Shown: positions 48,787 to 58,429 of the stretch, piece after piece | Layout: each line of letters begins with the position of its first letter | Numbering within the stretch: the stretch's first letter is position 1 | DNA from: an uncultured Lachnospiraceae bacterium | Lineage (GTDB): Bacteria > Bacillota > Clostridia > Lachnospirales > Lachnospiraceae | Direction: 5' to 3' | Length of the DNA stretch: 64,000 nt | Assembly: GCA_947172705.1 (NCBI GenBank) | Contig: CAMWCA010000003.1 | Span: forward strand, 1 to 64,000 | Made by a program: the position numbers and the translations under genes | Notes under the pieces: model-generated | What the model was told of the DNA's origin: nothing | Seen by the model: the letters and a program-made list of their open reading frames with translations, nothing else | The model's database searches: none

Positions 48787-50181
48787 TTACTCAGCAAAAA
48801 TATCTTCAAGCCGTGCGATCTGCCACTTAATGGTCGCAACAAGCGCCGTATCTCCCGGCATAAGCATATCGTCACCTCTGGGTATAATGGTCCTCCCGTC
48901 CCGGATAATACATCCCAGGAGTATATTTCTTTTCAGCTTCAGGTCCTTTAAGGGAATGTTCAGCTTCTTGTCTTTTTCATCTATCTTAAATTCAATGAAC
49001 TCAATTTTTCCATCCATCAGCCGGTAAAGAGATTCCACCGCGTCATTGTCTTCCGCATTTAAAAGAGACCTGGTATAGCCCAGAATACGGTCTGCGGCAA
49101 CATCCTCTCTGGAAATCGTACAGATTTTGCTCTCCGCTGGCAAAACCTTCAATCTGGACTTGGCGTTGATGCGGGACACCACCTTACTGATCCCCTGAGA
49201 TTCCGCATACATGGCGGCAACCAGATTGTATTCATCGTTATCCGTCATTGCAATAAAAGCATCCGTATTTGCAATATCTGTCTTTGACATCGAATCAAAA
49301 TAAGTCAGTGTGTCATCGCACATGACCGATGCCCCCGAAATTGCCGCCGAGATTCCTTCTGCAACTCCCTGATTTTTCTCCACCACCGTAACCTTAGCTC
49401 CCTGTTTATGCAAAACCTCCGCCAAATAATAGGAAATGCGGCTTCCGCCTGCAATCAGAACAGACTGCAGCGGCTTTACGGGAAGTTTCAGCTTTTTAAA
49501 GGATTTCCGAAATTCCTCTGCGGCTCCCGTCATATACAAGACGTCTCCCCGCTGCAGAGTGGTATCACCCTTAGGCACAAAAACGTCTCCGCCCCTTGCC
49601 ACAGCACAGATCAAAAGGTTGATTCCCATATGCTGATTGATCTCAATCAAGGTTTTGCCGTCCAGAGGCGAGTTCTCTCCCAACAACATCTCCACCAGTT
49701 CAGCCCTGCCTCCTGCAAATACTTCCACTCTGGTGGCAAGAGGAAATCTCAGCAGACGGTAGATCTCCATTGCCGTCGCCATCTCCGGGTTGATGATCAT
49801 GGACAGCCCCAGCTTATCCTTATAAAAGCGATTCTGTCTGGCATAATCCACATCCCTGATACGGGCAATGGTATGCTTCGCTCCCATCATGTGAGCCGTC
49901 ATGCAGCTCAAGATATTCAGCTCATCCGAATCCGTCACTGCAATGAAAATGTCCGCCTCGTGAGCCCCAACATCTTTCAGGGTAGCATAGGACGCGCCGT
50001 TTCCCTGGAAACTGATCACATCCGCCGTATTGCTCATACTGTCCACAACGCTTTCCTCACGGTCGATCACCGTAATCCTGTAACCGTCCCGTGCCAGATG
50101 TATGGCAAGCGCTTTTCCGATCTCACCGCCTCCCACAATAAATATTTCCATGTGATTACGATAGTTCATTTCAAATTTCAA
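48787..50181 (-). CDS. trkA: Trk potassium transporter regulatory subunit TrkA
   Basis: Two RCK domains; IFIVGGGEIGKALAIHLARDGYRITVIDRE. Confidence 0.93.
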   Translation of the reverse strand: MKFEMNYRNHMEIFIVGGGEIGKALAIHLARDGYRITVIDREESVVDSMSNTADVISFQGNGASYATLKDVGAHEADIFIAVTDSDELNILSCMTAHMMGAKHTIARIRDVDYARQNRFYKDKLGLSMIINPEMATAMEIYRLLRFPLATRVEVFAGGRAELVEMLLGENSPLDGKTLIEINQHMGINLLICAVARGGDVFVPKGDTTLQRGDVLYMTGAAEEFRKSFKKLKLPVKPLQSVLIAGGSRISYYLAEVLHKQGAKVTVVEKNQGVAEGISAAISGASVMCDDTLTYFDSMSKTDIANTDAFIAMTDNDEYNLVAAMYAESQGISKVVSRINAKSRLKVLPAESKICTISREDVAADRILGYTRSLLNAEDNDAVESLYRLMDGKIEFIEFKIDEKDKKLNIPLKDLKLKRNILLGCIIRDGRTIIPRGDDMLMPGDTALVATIKWQIARLEDIFAE

Positions 50182-50295
50182 TCCTCGATTCTGTTCTCAG
50201 TTGTACGCTAACAAAGTACTTATATTGTACTCACTTTCCGAACAGAATACAATATCTATTGTGAAATATAAGAACTTTTCGTCCTCAATTTATAA

Positions 50296-50326
50296 AGCCT
50301 CCTGCCATTCCTGACAAGAGGCTTAT
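50296..50326. terminator. Intrinsic terminator (aagcctcctgcc...aagaggctt type)
   Basis: Inverted repeat downstream of the GH3 gene (-). Confidence 0.65.
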
Positions 50327-50337
50327 ATTTTATACAT

Positions 50338-52752
50338 TTACTGCACCAAGGCTTTTCCGTAGAATCCCCTGGTCCTTCCATCGATCCAGGCATCGGAAGC
50401 AATTTCAAAGTGATCCTTGCCCCGGATATCCTCGCAGGAGCTGCCCACCATCAATTCATATCTGCCTTTTTCGATCTTCCACTTCATTTCCATATCCAAA
50501 AAGGCAAACTGGCTGGCTTTCATTTCAAACACGACTTCTTTTGTCTCACCTTTTTTCAGATGCACTCTTTTGAATGCCGCCAATTCCCTTTCAGGACGAA
50601 CCATACTGGCAACCTTCTTTGAAAAATACAGTTGTACTACCTCATCGCCGTCATATGCGCCTGTATTTGTGACCTTTACCCTGCACCTTACATTCTCTTC
50701 CGGCTCAACCGTTGTTTTTTCCACCGCAAATTCCTGATAGGAAAAAGTAGTATAAGACAGTCCATGCCCAAAGCAATATAGCGGAAATGCCGTAGCGTTC
50801 ACGTAACCGTTAGGGTTTTCAATCATGCCCGGATGTCCGGCGCTTATGTAACCGCTTCCCCTGGGAAAAGAATAATATACCGGAAGCTGCCCTGCATTTC
50901 TTGCCGCTGTCACTGTCAAATGCCCGCCCGGGTTGTAATCTCCAAATAAAACGCTCACAAGCGCATCGCCGCCAAACTGCCCCAACTGCCACGCTTCCAG
51001 AATTCCGTCAAAATGGCTGGCAACAAATTCGCTGGCAAGGGGTCTGCCGTCAAAATGAATAACTACTGTTTTTTTATGAAGTTCATACACCGCCCGGGCA
51101 AATTCCTCCTGTCTTCCCGGAAGTCCAATATCACTGTTGTCGATTCCTTCGCCTACGGTGCTGGTGGTTCCCCACCCATATTTTCCTCCTAATGTCAGAA
51201 TCACGGCATCCGCCTGTGCCGCCACATTCAGGGCATATTCCATACCCGAAAGATTGGTTCCCGCAAAGTTGCAGCCCTGGGCAAATTCTATTTCCGCATC
51301 CGGCAGATACGTCTTTAATGCTCCCAATAATGTTTGACATCCCGGATAGGATTCCCTGATCCTTTTTTCCACTCTGGGACTCACCTCCCGGATATCGCCG
51401 GGATATTTTTGAGAGATCCTGTTGACAATAGAATGAGGATCGTCAGGGTCTTTCTGATCGTCTTCCTCCATCGTCATCATCATATCCAATGTTCCCGGAT
51501 AGGAAAAGGAACCAAAGAAGGAACGCATACTGTCTCCGTGAGGCCCTATCACTGCAATTTTTTTCGTTTTCTTGTCCAGTGGAAGTACCTGTCCATCATT
51601 TTTCAAGAGGGTGATCACCTCCTGCGCCATCTTCAGGCTTACCTCATTGCCAACGCCTTTCCCGAAAACGGTTTTGATCTGTTCTCTCTCGGGATAAGGA
51701 TTTTCAAAAAGCCCCAGCCGGAATTTGATGGTCAGCACTCTTCTTGCCGCTTTGTCGATCTCCTCCTCCGCAAGTTCTCCTTTTTCAACAGCTTCTATTA
51801 ATCTGGCATTATAACAGGTAGGTTTGGGGTATTCCACGTCTATGCCTGCTTTCAGCCCCTGTATGCCTGCTTCAGTATAGGTTGCCGCCGTACAGAAAGG
51901 GTCCACCAGCCTGTCAAGGGAAATATAGTCCGACACAACGATTCCGTCAAATCCCATTTCATCCCTCAGCAGCCCTGTTAAGAGTCGTTTGGATGAGACA
52001 ATGGGTTCATTGTTCAACATACCATAGGAATTCATTACACTCATCAGTCCAGCCTGGGTGATCGCCGCCTGAAAAGGCTTCCCATGAACTTCCAGGAGCA
52101 GTCTTTCCGAAACCAGATGCTGCGCCATATTCAGCCCGCCTTCACTGACCCCATGTCCCAGGAAATGCTTTCCTGTTGCAATGATCGCAGAAGCATCGTC
52201 ATCACCCTGTAAGCCTTTTACAAATGCACTTCCCATAGCTGCTGCAAGCGTCGGGTCCTCCCCGTAAGTCTCCCCAAGCCTTCCCCATCTTGTATCTCTG
52301 CAAATATCCAGTACCGGAGAAAGAGCATGGCGGAACCCCACTGCCATCATCTGTCTTCGAATGGTATCCGTCATTTCACCGACAATTTCGGGGTCCCAGG
52401 TGGAAGCCTGTCCAATGGCTGACGGGAAAGCCGTTGCCCCTGTAAACAGCCCGCCGGAAATTGCTTCTACGTGAAGCAATGCCGGAATGCCAAATTCTGT
52501 ATTCTCTATCAAGTGCTTTTGCAGGCGGTAGCTGTATTCTGCAATTTCCTCTACGCTGTCCGCCACCGACATCGCCCCTACATTGCCGATTCCTTCCGGA
52601 ATCAGCTTCTCAAAATCAGGAATTCCTTCCCCCGAGGTAAACAGACAACTAATCTGATCGATCTTTTGTTGAATGCTCATTCTGGACATCAGATCTTCAA
52701 CTCTCTCCTCAATTGGAAGAGAAGCATCCTTGTATTTCATATTTTCCTCCAT
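50338..52752 (-). CDS. Glycoside hydrolase family 3 (beta-glucosidase/xylosidase-like)
   Basis: GKHFLGHGVSEGGLNMA, FDGIVVSDYISLDRL, C-terminal Fn3-like domain; no obvious signal peptide. Confidence 0.93.
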   Translation of the reverse strand: MEENMKYKDASLPIEERVEDLMSRMSIQQKIDQISCLFTSGEGIPDFEKLIPEGIGNVGAMSVADSVEEIAEYSYRLQKHLIENTEFGIPALLHVEAISGGLFTGATAFPSAIGQASTWDPEIVGEMTDTIRRQMMAVGFRHALSPVLDICRDTRWGRLGETYGEDPTLAAAMGSAFVKGLQGDDDASAIIATGKHFLGHGVSEGGLNMAQHLVSERLLLEVHGKPFQAAITQAGLMSVMNSYGMLNNEPIVSSKRLLTGLLRDEMGFDGIVVSDYISLDRLVDPFCTAATYTEAGIQGLKAGIDVEYPKPTCYNARLIEAVEKGELAEEEIDKAARRVLTIKFRLGLFENPYPEREQIKTVFGKGVGNEVSLKMAQEVITLLKNDGQVLPLDKKTKKIAVIGPHGDSMRSFFGSFSYPGTLDMMMTMEEDDQKDPDDPHSIVNRISQKYPGDIREVSPRVEKRIRESYPGCQTLLGALKTYLPDAEIEFAQGCNFAGTNLSGMEYALNVAAQADAVILTLGGKYGWGTTSTVGEGIDNSDIGLPGRQEEFARAVYELHKKTVVIHFDGRPLASEFVASHFDGILEAWQLGQFGGDALVSVLFGDYNPGGHLTVTAARNAGQLPVYYSFPRGSGYISAGHPGMIENPNGYVNATAFPLYCFGHGLSYTTFSYQEFAVEKTTVEPEENVRCRVKVTNTGAYDGDEVVQLYFSKKVASMVRPERELAAFKRVHLKKGETKEVVFEMKASQFAFLDMEMKWKIEKGRYELMVGSSCEDIRGKDHFEIASDAWIDGRTRGFYGKALVQ

Positions 52753-52774
52753 CCCGAAGCGTCTTACGCTTGTT

Positions 52775-53800
52775 CTATTTGTAGTCGCCTACATTGTCTT
52801 TTGTAATTGTCTGAAAAGGTACATTTGCATCCTCTATAGAAGCCGCATCTGCGCCGTCCCTTAGCTGCTTGAAGATCGCCACTGCTGCCTGTGCCTGTCC
52901 CTTGGCATCCTGCAGCACAGACATGGTCAATTCTCCTGCCTCAATGGAGACAAGGGCATCATCAGAACCATCCAGCCCTACTGTAATCACATCTTCAAAT
53001 CTGCCTGCTGCCTTCATGGCTTCGATCGCACCTAAAATAGAATCATCATTCTGTGCCACTACGCAGTCAATTTTTTCATAGACCTGCATCCAGTCTTCCA
53101 TAACCGTAATTCCCTGGTCTTTTTGGTTCATGGTCGCCACCTCCGCCGCGATGGTCACATCCGGTCTCTCTGCAAGTCCGTCCAAAAGCCCCTGCTTTCT
53201 GGCGCTGTACTGAGAATCATTGGGATTTCCGGTCTGGTACAGGATCTGCGCATTTTCCGGAAGCACTTCTGCAAGATACTGTCCCTGGAGCAGACCTGCC
53301 TCGTAATTTTCCGATCCGATATAAATATATCCGTCATAGCCGCCGTTATCACGCACATTTGTAAGATAAGAAATAAAGGGAAGCCCTGCGTTTTCCGCCG
53401 CGTTTACCGCCGGAATGGATGCATCCAGATCAATGGTGATTGCCGTAACTACATCCACACCTTGCAGGATGAAATTATCTACCTGCCCGTTCTGCGCCGC
53501 TGCGTCTCCCGCCGCGTCTGCAATCAGAACTTTCATTCCTTCCGCTTCAGCAAATTCCACCAGATAATCGCGGAATTTAATACAATACGGATAAATATCA
53601 TTCATGTTTGAGAATCCGATCACAAATTCCTCTCCTGTTTCCTGCGCCGGCGCACTCTCCTCCTGCTTTCCATCAGCTTCCTGCTTTGCATTGCTTTCAC
53701 TGTTGCTCTCAGGCGCAGCCTTGCCGCATCCTGTCAGGGTCAGTGCCAACATGCCCATGGCAAGTCCAAGAGCCGCCATCTTGTAACATTTCTTTTTCAT
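52775..53800 (-). CDS. Ribose-type sugar-binding lipoprotein (RbsB-like)
   Basis: Lipobox LTLTGCGK; type-I periplasmic binding fold. Confidence 0.9.
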   Translation of the reverse strand: MKKKCYKMAALGLAMGMLALTLTGCGKAAPESNSESNAKQEADGKQEESAPAQETGEEFVIGFSNMNDIYPYCIKFRDYLVEFAEAEGMKVLIADAAGDAAAQNGQVDNFILQGVDVVTAITIDLDASIPAVNAAENAGLPFISYLTNVRDNGGYDGYIYIGSENYEAGLLQGQYLAEVLPENAQILYQTGNPNDSQYSARKQGLLDGLAERPDVTIAAEVATMNQKDQGITVMEDWMQVYEKIDCVVAQNDDSILGAIEAMKAAGRFEDVITVGLDGSDDALVSIEAGELTMSVLQDAKGQAQAAVAIFKQLRDGADAASIEDANVPFQTITKDNVGDYK

Positions 53801-53887
53801 ATTTCTGCCTCCTTTGTTTGAGGATGAACCTGCAAGGTCTCATCCAATGCTTTATTTCAAAGGGTCGTTATGACCCTTCGGGTTCTT

Positions 53888-54841
53888 TTATGAATCAGCC
53901 TCTTTCCCTTCCTTTGTTTTTACATCCAAAATCACTGCTCCCGCAATCAAAAGACCTTTTACGATCAGCTGGTACTGGGTGGATACATTCAAAAGATTCA
54001 ACACGTTATTGATCATTCCCACAATGATACTGCCGATCAGCATACCGCCCACGGTTCCGATCCCTCCTGTAAAGCTGGTTCCGCCCACTACCGCCGCAGT
54101 GATTGCATCAAATTCATAACCGTCTCCCACGGAAGGCTGTCCCGACATCATCCTTGCCATCAGGAGAACGCCTGCCAAACCTACCAACGCGCCGCTGATA
54201 CAGAAAAATACCCGTTTCATCCGCTTTACATTGACGCCAGAAGCGGAGGTCGCCTTTTCGTTTCCGCCTATGGCATACACATACAGTCCCAGCTTGGTAT
54301 ATTTCATTAAAACAAAAACTGCTGCCACACAAATCAACATAAGAACCACCGGAACAGGAACAATACCGATATATCCCTGTCCAAGCCATCTGATCTTGTC
54401 CACGCCGTTGATTGCAGTTCCGCCCGTATAGACCTGAGTGATGCCCTTTGCCACGTTTGTCATTGCCAGCGTGGCAATAAACGCCTGTAGCTTAAAGTGA
54501 GTAATGAGGAAACCATTGCACCATCCCACTACCATCCCTGTAATAACACCCGTTATGATACTTAAAAATACGTTCCCTGTGGAAACCAGAACTCCTGCCG
54601 CAAAGCAGCTTGCAAGGGTGCAGGTCAGTCCTGCCGACAAGTCGATCAGCCCCGCAACGATCAGCAGAGTCTCTCCACACGCAATGATCGTCACTACGCT
54701 GATCTGCTTTAAAATATTCATCAAATTCTGAGGCTTGAGAAAATTTTTATTGATCAGGGACGACACCGCAAACAAGGTTATGAAAATCAGCATGATCCCA
54801 TATTTTCTGTATATTTTTGCCACATTAATCTTTGGTTTCAA
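53888..54841 (-). CDS. Ribose-type ABC transporter permease (RbsC-like)
   Basis: GETLLIVAGLIDLSAGLTC, AAVVGGTSFTGGIGTVGGMLIG. Confidence 0.92.
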   Translation of the reverse strand: MKPKINVAKIYRKYGIMLIFITLFAVSSLINKNFLKPQNLMNILKQISVVTIIACGETLLIVAGLIDLSAGLTCTLASCFAAGVLVSTGNVFLSIITGVITGMVVGWCNGFLITHFKLQAFIATLAMTNVAKGITQVYTGGTAINGVDKIRWLGQGYIGIVPVPVVLMLICVAAVFVLMKYTKLGLYVYAIGGNEKATSASGVNVKRMKRVFFCISGALVGLAGVLLMARMMSGQPSVGDGYEFDAITAAVVGGTSFTGGIGTVGGMLIGSIIVGMINNVLNLLNVSTQYQLIVKGLLIAGAVILDVKTKEGKEADS

Positions 54842-56337
54842 ACTTTGCTCCCTCCTTCAACAATCGCTTTCATAACTTTATCCGAAGTCGCTTCTTCGTG
54901 CATAAATTCCCCCGCAAAGCTTCCATTCACCAGAACCTTGACCCGATGACTCATTGCCAATACCTCCGGAAGTTCAGAAGAAATCAGGAGAATCGCCATT
55001 CCCTCTTTCGCCAAGTCTGCAATCAGTTTATAGATCTCCTGCTTTGCCCCAACATCGATGCCTCTTGTGGGTTCGTCCAAAATCAATACCTTAATATTCC
55101 GTATCAGCCACTTCGCAAGTACCACTTTTTGCTGATTTCCTCCGCTCAGGGTTCCCACTTTTGTGACAAGATCCGGTGCCTTGACATGGAGAACATTGCA
55201 AATATCAGCGCTTTCCTTTTCCAGTTCCCCGGTCTTTATAAACCCTTTATTAGAAAACCTGTCGCAATTGGGAAGGGCAATATTGGATCGGATACTCTGC
55301 AGTCCCACAAAACCATATATCGCGCGGTCTTCGCTGATCATTGCAATACCGTTTTTGATCGCTGAATGTGTGTCCCGTATCATAACTTGCTTACCGTTTA
55401 TGCTGACTGTTCCGCTTTTAAGCCTGTCCATTCCGAAAATGCTTCTTGCGATCTCGCTTCTCCCTGAACCCATCATTCCGGAAAATCCAAGAATCTCACC
55501 GGCTCTTATGGAAAAGCTGATATCCGAAAATCTGTCTCCCTTTAGCCCTTCCACCTCCAGCACGACTTCTTTTTTATGGGGAAAAAGAGGCGGGTAGATC
55601 TCCTGGACGGAACGCCCCACCATCATAGAGATCAGGGTATCCTCATCCACATCCGCCAGATTTACATTTCCGATCCACTGTCCGTCTCTTAAAACGGTAG
55701 CCTCATCGCAGATCCGATATACTTCGTCCAGTTTATGGGAGATAAAGACGATTGAAATTCCGGTCTTTTTCAATGCCTCTATTTGTTCAAACAGATATTC
55801 CGTCTCTGCACCTGTGAGCGCCGAAGTCGGCTCATCCATGATAATGACTCTGGCGTTTCTGGTAATCGCTTTGATGATCTCTACCATCTGTTTCTGGGCA
55901 ACGCTAAGCTGAGACATTTTCATTCCGGCATCATAGTCAAGCCCCAGCTTCTTCATGTATGTCTGAGTTGCCTCATACTGCTTTCTGTAACGGATCAATC
56001 CCAACCCGTTGGTCATTTCTCGTCCCAGAAAAATATTTTCCGCAATGGTCAGCTCCGGTATGGGATTTAATTCCTGGGGGACAATGGCTATTCCTTTTTC
56101 AAGGGCATCTTTTTCGGATCTGAATTTGATTTCCTGCCCATCAAATAAAATTTTTCCCTCATATTCCGTATACATGCCGGAAAGGATTTTCATTAAGGTT
56201 GATTTCCCCGCCCCGTTTTCTCCAAGCAGCGCATGAACTGTTCCTTCATATATTTTCAGGTTTACGTGATCCAGGGCGCGAACTCCGGGGAAGCTTTTGG
56301 AAATATCTTTTAATTCCACGACCGCTTTCTTTTCCAT
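54838..56337 (-). CDS. Sugar ABC transporter ATP-binding protein (RbsA-like, duplicated ABC domain)
   Basis: GENGAGKSTLMKILSG, GMMGSGRSEIARSIFG, SGGNQQKVVLAKWL. Confidence 0.95.
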   Translation of the reverse strand: MEKKAVVELKDISKSFPGVRALDHVNLKIYEGTVHALLGENGAGKSTLMKILSGMYTEYEGKILFDGQEIKFRSEKDALEKGIAIVPQELNPIPELTIAENIFLGREMTNGLGLIRYRKQYEATQTYMKKLGLDYDAGMKMSQLSVAQKQMVEIIKAITRNARVIIMDEPTSALTGAETEYLFEQIEALKKTGISIVFISHKLDEVYRICDEATVLRDGQWIGNVNLADVDEDTLISMMVGRSVQEIYPPLFPHKKEVVLEVEGLKGDRFSDISFSIRAGEILGFSGMMGSGRSEIARSIFGMDRLKSGTVSINGKQVMIRDTHSAIKNGIAMISEDRAIYGFVGLQSIRSNIALPNCDRFSNKGFIKTGELEKESADICNVLHVKAPDLVTKVGTLSGGNQQKVVLAKWLIRNIKVLILDEPTRGIDVGAKQEIYKLIADLAKEGMAILLISSELPEVLAMSHRVKVLVNGSFAGEFMHEEATSDKVMKAIVEGGSKV

Positions 56338-56370
56338 AACACACCTCCTCTCTTTGCCAAGCTTTGTTAA

Positions 56371-56393
56371 AACGTTTCAATTACGAAACGCTT
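56371..56393. promoter_or_regulatory. Candidate LacI-family operator
   Basis: AACGTTTC-aattac-GAAACGCTT upstream of the ABC operon. Confidence 0.55.
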
Positions 56394-56509
56394 TTCTCAT
56401 GTTTGGCGTAGTTTTATATTATTATATTTAAGCTATATTTTCAACTATTATTTTTATTCTCAATCGTTTTTTGTGATAAATGCACAAATTTTAATTGGTT
56501 TATTGATTT

Positions 56510-56523
56510 TTAAAACGTTTTAA
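56510..56523. promoter_or_regulatory. Candidate LacI-family operator
   Basis: Perfect palindrome TTAAAACGTTTTAA in the divergent intergenic region. Confidence 0.55.
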
Positions 56524-56608
56524 CTTATAATTGTTTTACAAGAATAATTACCGAAAGCGCATTGTCATATATGTGCAAAAATAATATACTTTAGGAAGGA
56601 TTTTCCAT

Positions 56609-57274
56609 ATGGCGTTTCCTTCCGGAAAGGATCTTATGCAGACTGATGGGACTTACACCATTTCCGCCTCGGAAAACCTAAATATTCCTTACTTGCTTTA
56701 TTATCCGGATGACTTTTGCCCTCAGAAGGAATCCCTTCCTCTTGTGGCTTTTTTGCATGGCGGAGGAGAACGGGGAAACAACCCCTGGCTGCTTACATGC
56801 CACAGTCTTCCTAAATTATGCATGAAAGAGCTTCCCGTGCGCTGTATCGTAGTCTCGCCTCAATGCGCTTCAGGAAAAGACTGGTATTATTATATGCCCT
56901 TTTTAATGTCTTTTATTTATGCCATTGCCGATGCCGCTCATGCCGATTCAAAAAGAATCTCTCTGACCGGAATCAGCATGGGCGCTTACGGAGTTTGGGA
57001 GCTTGCCGCCCTGTATCCCGATTCCTTTCAGAAGATCCTTCCCATCTGCGGCGGCGGAATGCCCTGGACGGCTCAAGCTTATATTCACATGCCGATATGG
57101 GCTGTACATGGAGTCCTGGACGATGTTGTGCCAGCGGAAACCTCAATTCAAATGGTCAGGGCAATAAACCTTGCAGGAGGCAGTGCAAAGCTGACCCTCT
57201 ATCCGGATGTAGGGCATCACGCCTGGGAGCGGGTATTTGCAGACTCAAGTTTTTTAAAATGGTTAATAACATAG
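56609..57274 (+). CDS. Alpha/beta-hydrolase esterase
   Basis: LVAFLHGGGERGNN, LTGISMGAYGVWELAALYP (GxSxG), DVGHHAWERVF. Confidence 0.85.
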   Translation: MAFPSGKDLMQTDGTYTISASENLNIPYLLYYPDDFCPQKESLPLVAFLHGGGERGNNPWLLTCHSLPKLCMKELPVRCIVVSPQCASGKDWYYYMPFLMSFIYAIADAAHADSKRISLTGISMGAYGVWELAALYPDSFQKILPICGGGMPWTAQAYIHMPIWAVHGVLDDVVPAETSIQMVRAINLAGGSAKLTLYPDVGHHAWERVFADSSFLKWLIT

Positions 57275-57292
57275 GAAAGAAAAGGACAAGAA

Positions 57293-58318
57293 ATGGAACG
57301 CGTAACGATTAAAGATGTGGCAAAGGCAAGCGGATATTCCATATCCACTGTGTCCCTTGCACTTTCAGAAAAAGCAAGCCGGGTATCTGATGAAACCCGG
57401 AATAAGATCAGAAAGATTGCATCTGATCTGCATTATTCCCCCAACCAAATGGCAGTGGGGTTAAAGACCAAGCACAGCAAAATGGTAGGGATTATCATGG
57501 CTGACATGCAGAACCCTCATGTTGCCAGTGTTTTTATGACCATTGACAACGAGCTGCGCAAGTACGGTTATTCTCTGATCTGCTGCACCACAAACGATAA
57601 GGATGTGCTGGATGTACAAAGGCTCCAAAATCTGGTTGCCTGCGGCATCAGCGGTATCATTCTTGCCAACCCCAGCATTTATGACCTGGGGGAAAATTGG
57701 GAAAAACTGAAGAATACCATTCTTGCCAGTAATCTTCCTATTGTAGGAAGGGATAATGCGTCCCTTTGTGAGGAAAAGATCGGAAGTTCCGTCAGCGTAG
57801 ACTATGAAGAGGGGGCTTATCTTGCCACCAGACACCTGTTGGAAGCAGGGCACACCCGCATCGGATGTATTACGGGTCCTTTAACCATGCAGGTTACTCA
57901 ATATCGGCTGGACGGCTATAAACGCGCCTTAAGAGATTTTTCCATCGACTATGATCCGGTTTTGATTTATGAGGGGGATTATGAAATAGAAAGCGGAAGC
58001 AACGCCCTGCCCTACCTTCTCGGTCAGAATGTAAGCGCCATTTTTTCTTTCAATGACAATATGGCGTTTGGTCTGTTCCGCAGCGCCCGGTCTTTTGGCA
58101 TTACCATTCCCCGGGATCTGTCCGTGGTTGGATTTGACGATGTAAGCTTTGACGAAGTGCTGGAGGTTCCCCTTACCTCTATTCATATACATGCCAGGGA
58201 GATCGGCATCAGTATCGCCGATGAAATGATCCGCTTGATCAACGAGGATTCCCGGGATTTTCAGTCCATTGTGTATACGCCGCATCTGATGGTGAGGGGG
58301 AGTGCGCGGAGGAAGTAG
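57293..58318 (+). CDS. LacI-family transcriptional regulator
   Basis: MERVTIKDVAKASGYSISTVSLALSEKASRVSDETR. Confidence 0.95.
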   Translation: MERVTIKDVAKASGYSISTVSLALSEKASRVSDETRNKIRKIASDLHYSPNQMAVGLKTKHSKMVGIIMADMQNPHVASVFMTIDNELRKYGYSLICCTTNDKDVLDVQRLQNLVACGISGIILANPSIYDLGENWEKLKNTILASNLPIVGRDNASLCEEKIGSSVSVDYEEGAYLATRHLLEAGHTRIGCITGPLTMQVTQYRLDGYKRALRDFSIDYDPVLIYEGDYEIESGSNALPYLLGQNVSAIFSFNDNMAFGLFRSARSFGITIPRDLSVVGFDDVSFDEVLEVPLTSIHIHAREIGISIADEMIRLINEDSRDFQSIVYTPHLMVRGSARRK

Positions 58319-58360
58319 AAACATCAAAAACAAAATATGAAATTTCTCCCTGTATAAGTT

Positions 58361-58392
58361 AAGCCTCCTGCCATTTTCGGGCAAGAGGCTTA
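58361..58392. terminator. Intrinsic terminator (taagcctcctgcc...gcaagaggctta)
   Basis: Inverted repeat between convergent lacI-type gene and aspS; resembles the element at 50296. Confidence 0.7.
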
Positions 58393-58429
58393 AAAACTTT
58401 TTCACCATCTATCTCTATTTTCCTGTAGC

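Noticed and set aside
49408-50211. 267-aa + strand ORF
   Set aside because: Antisense to trkA; no recognisable domain
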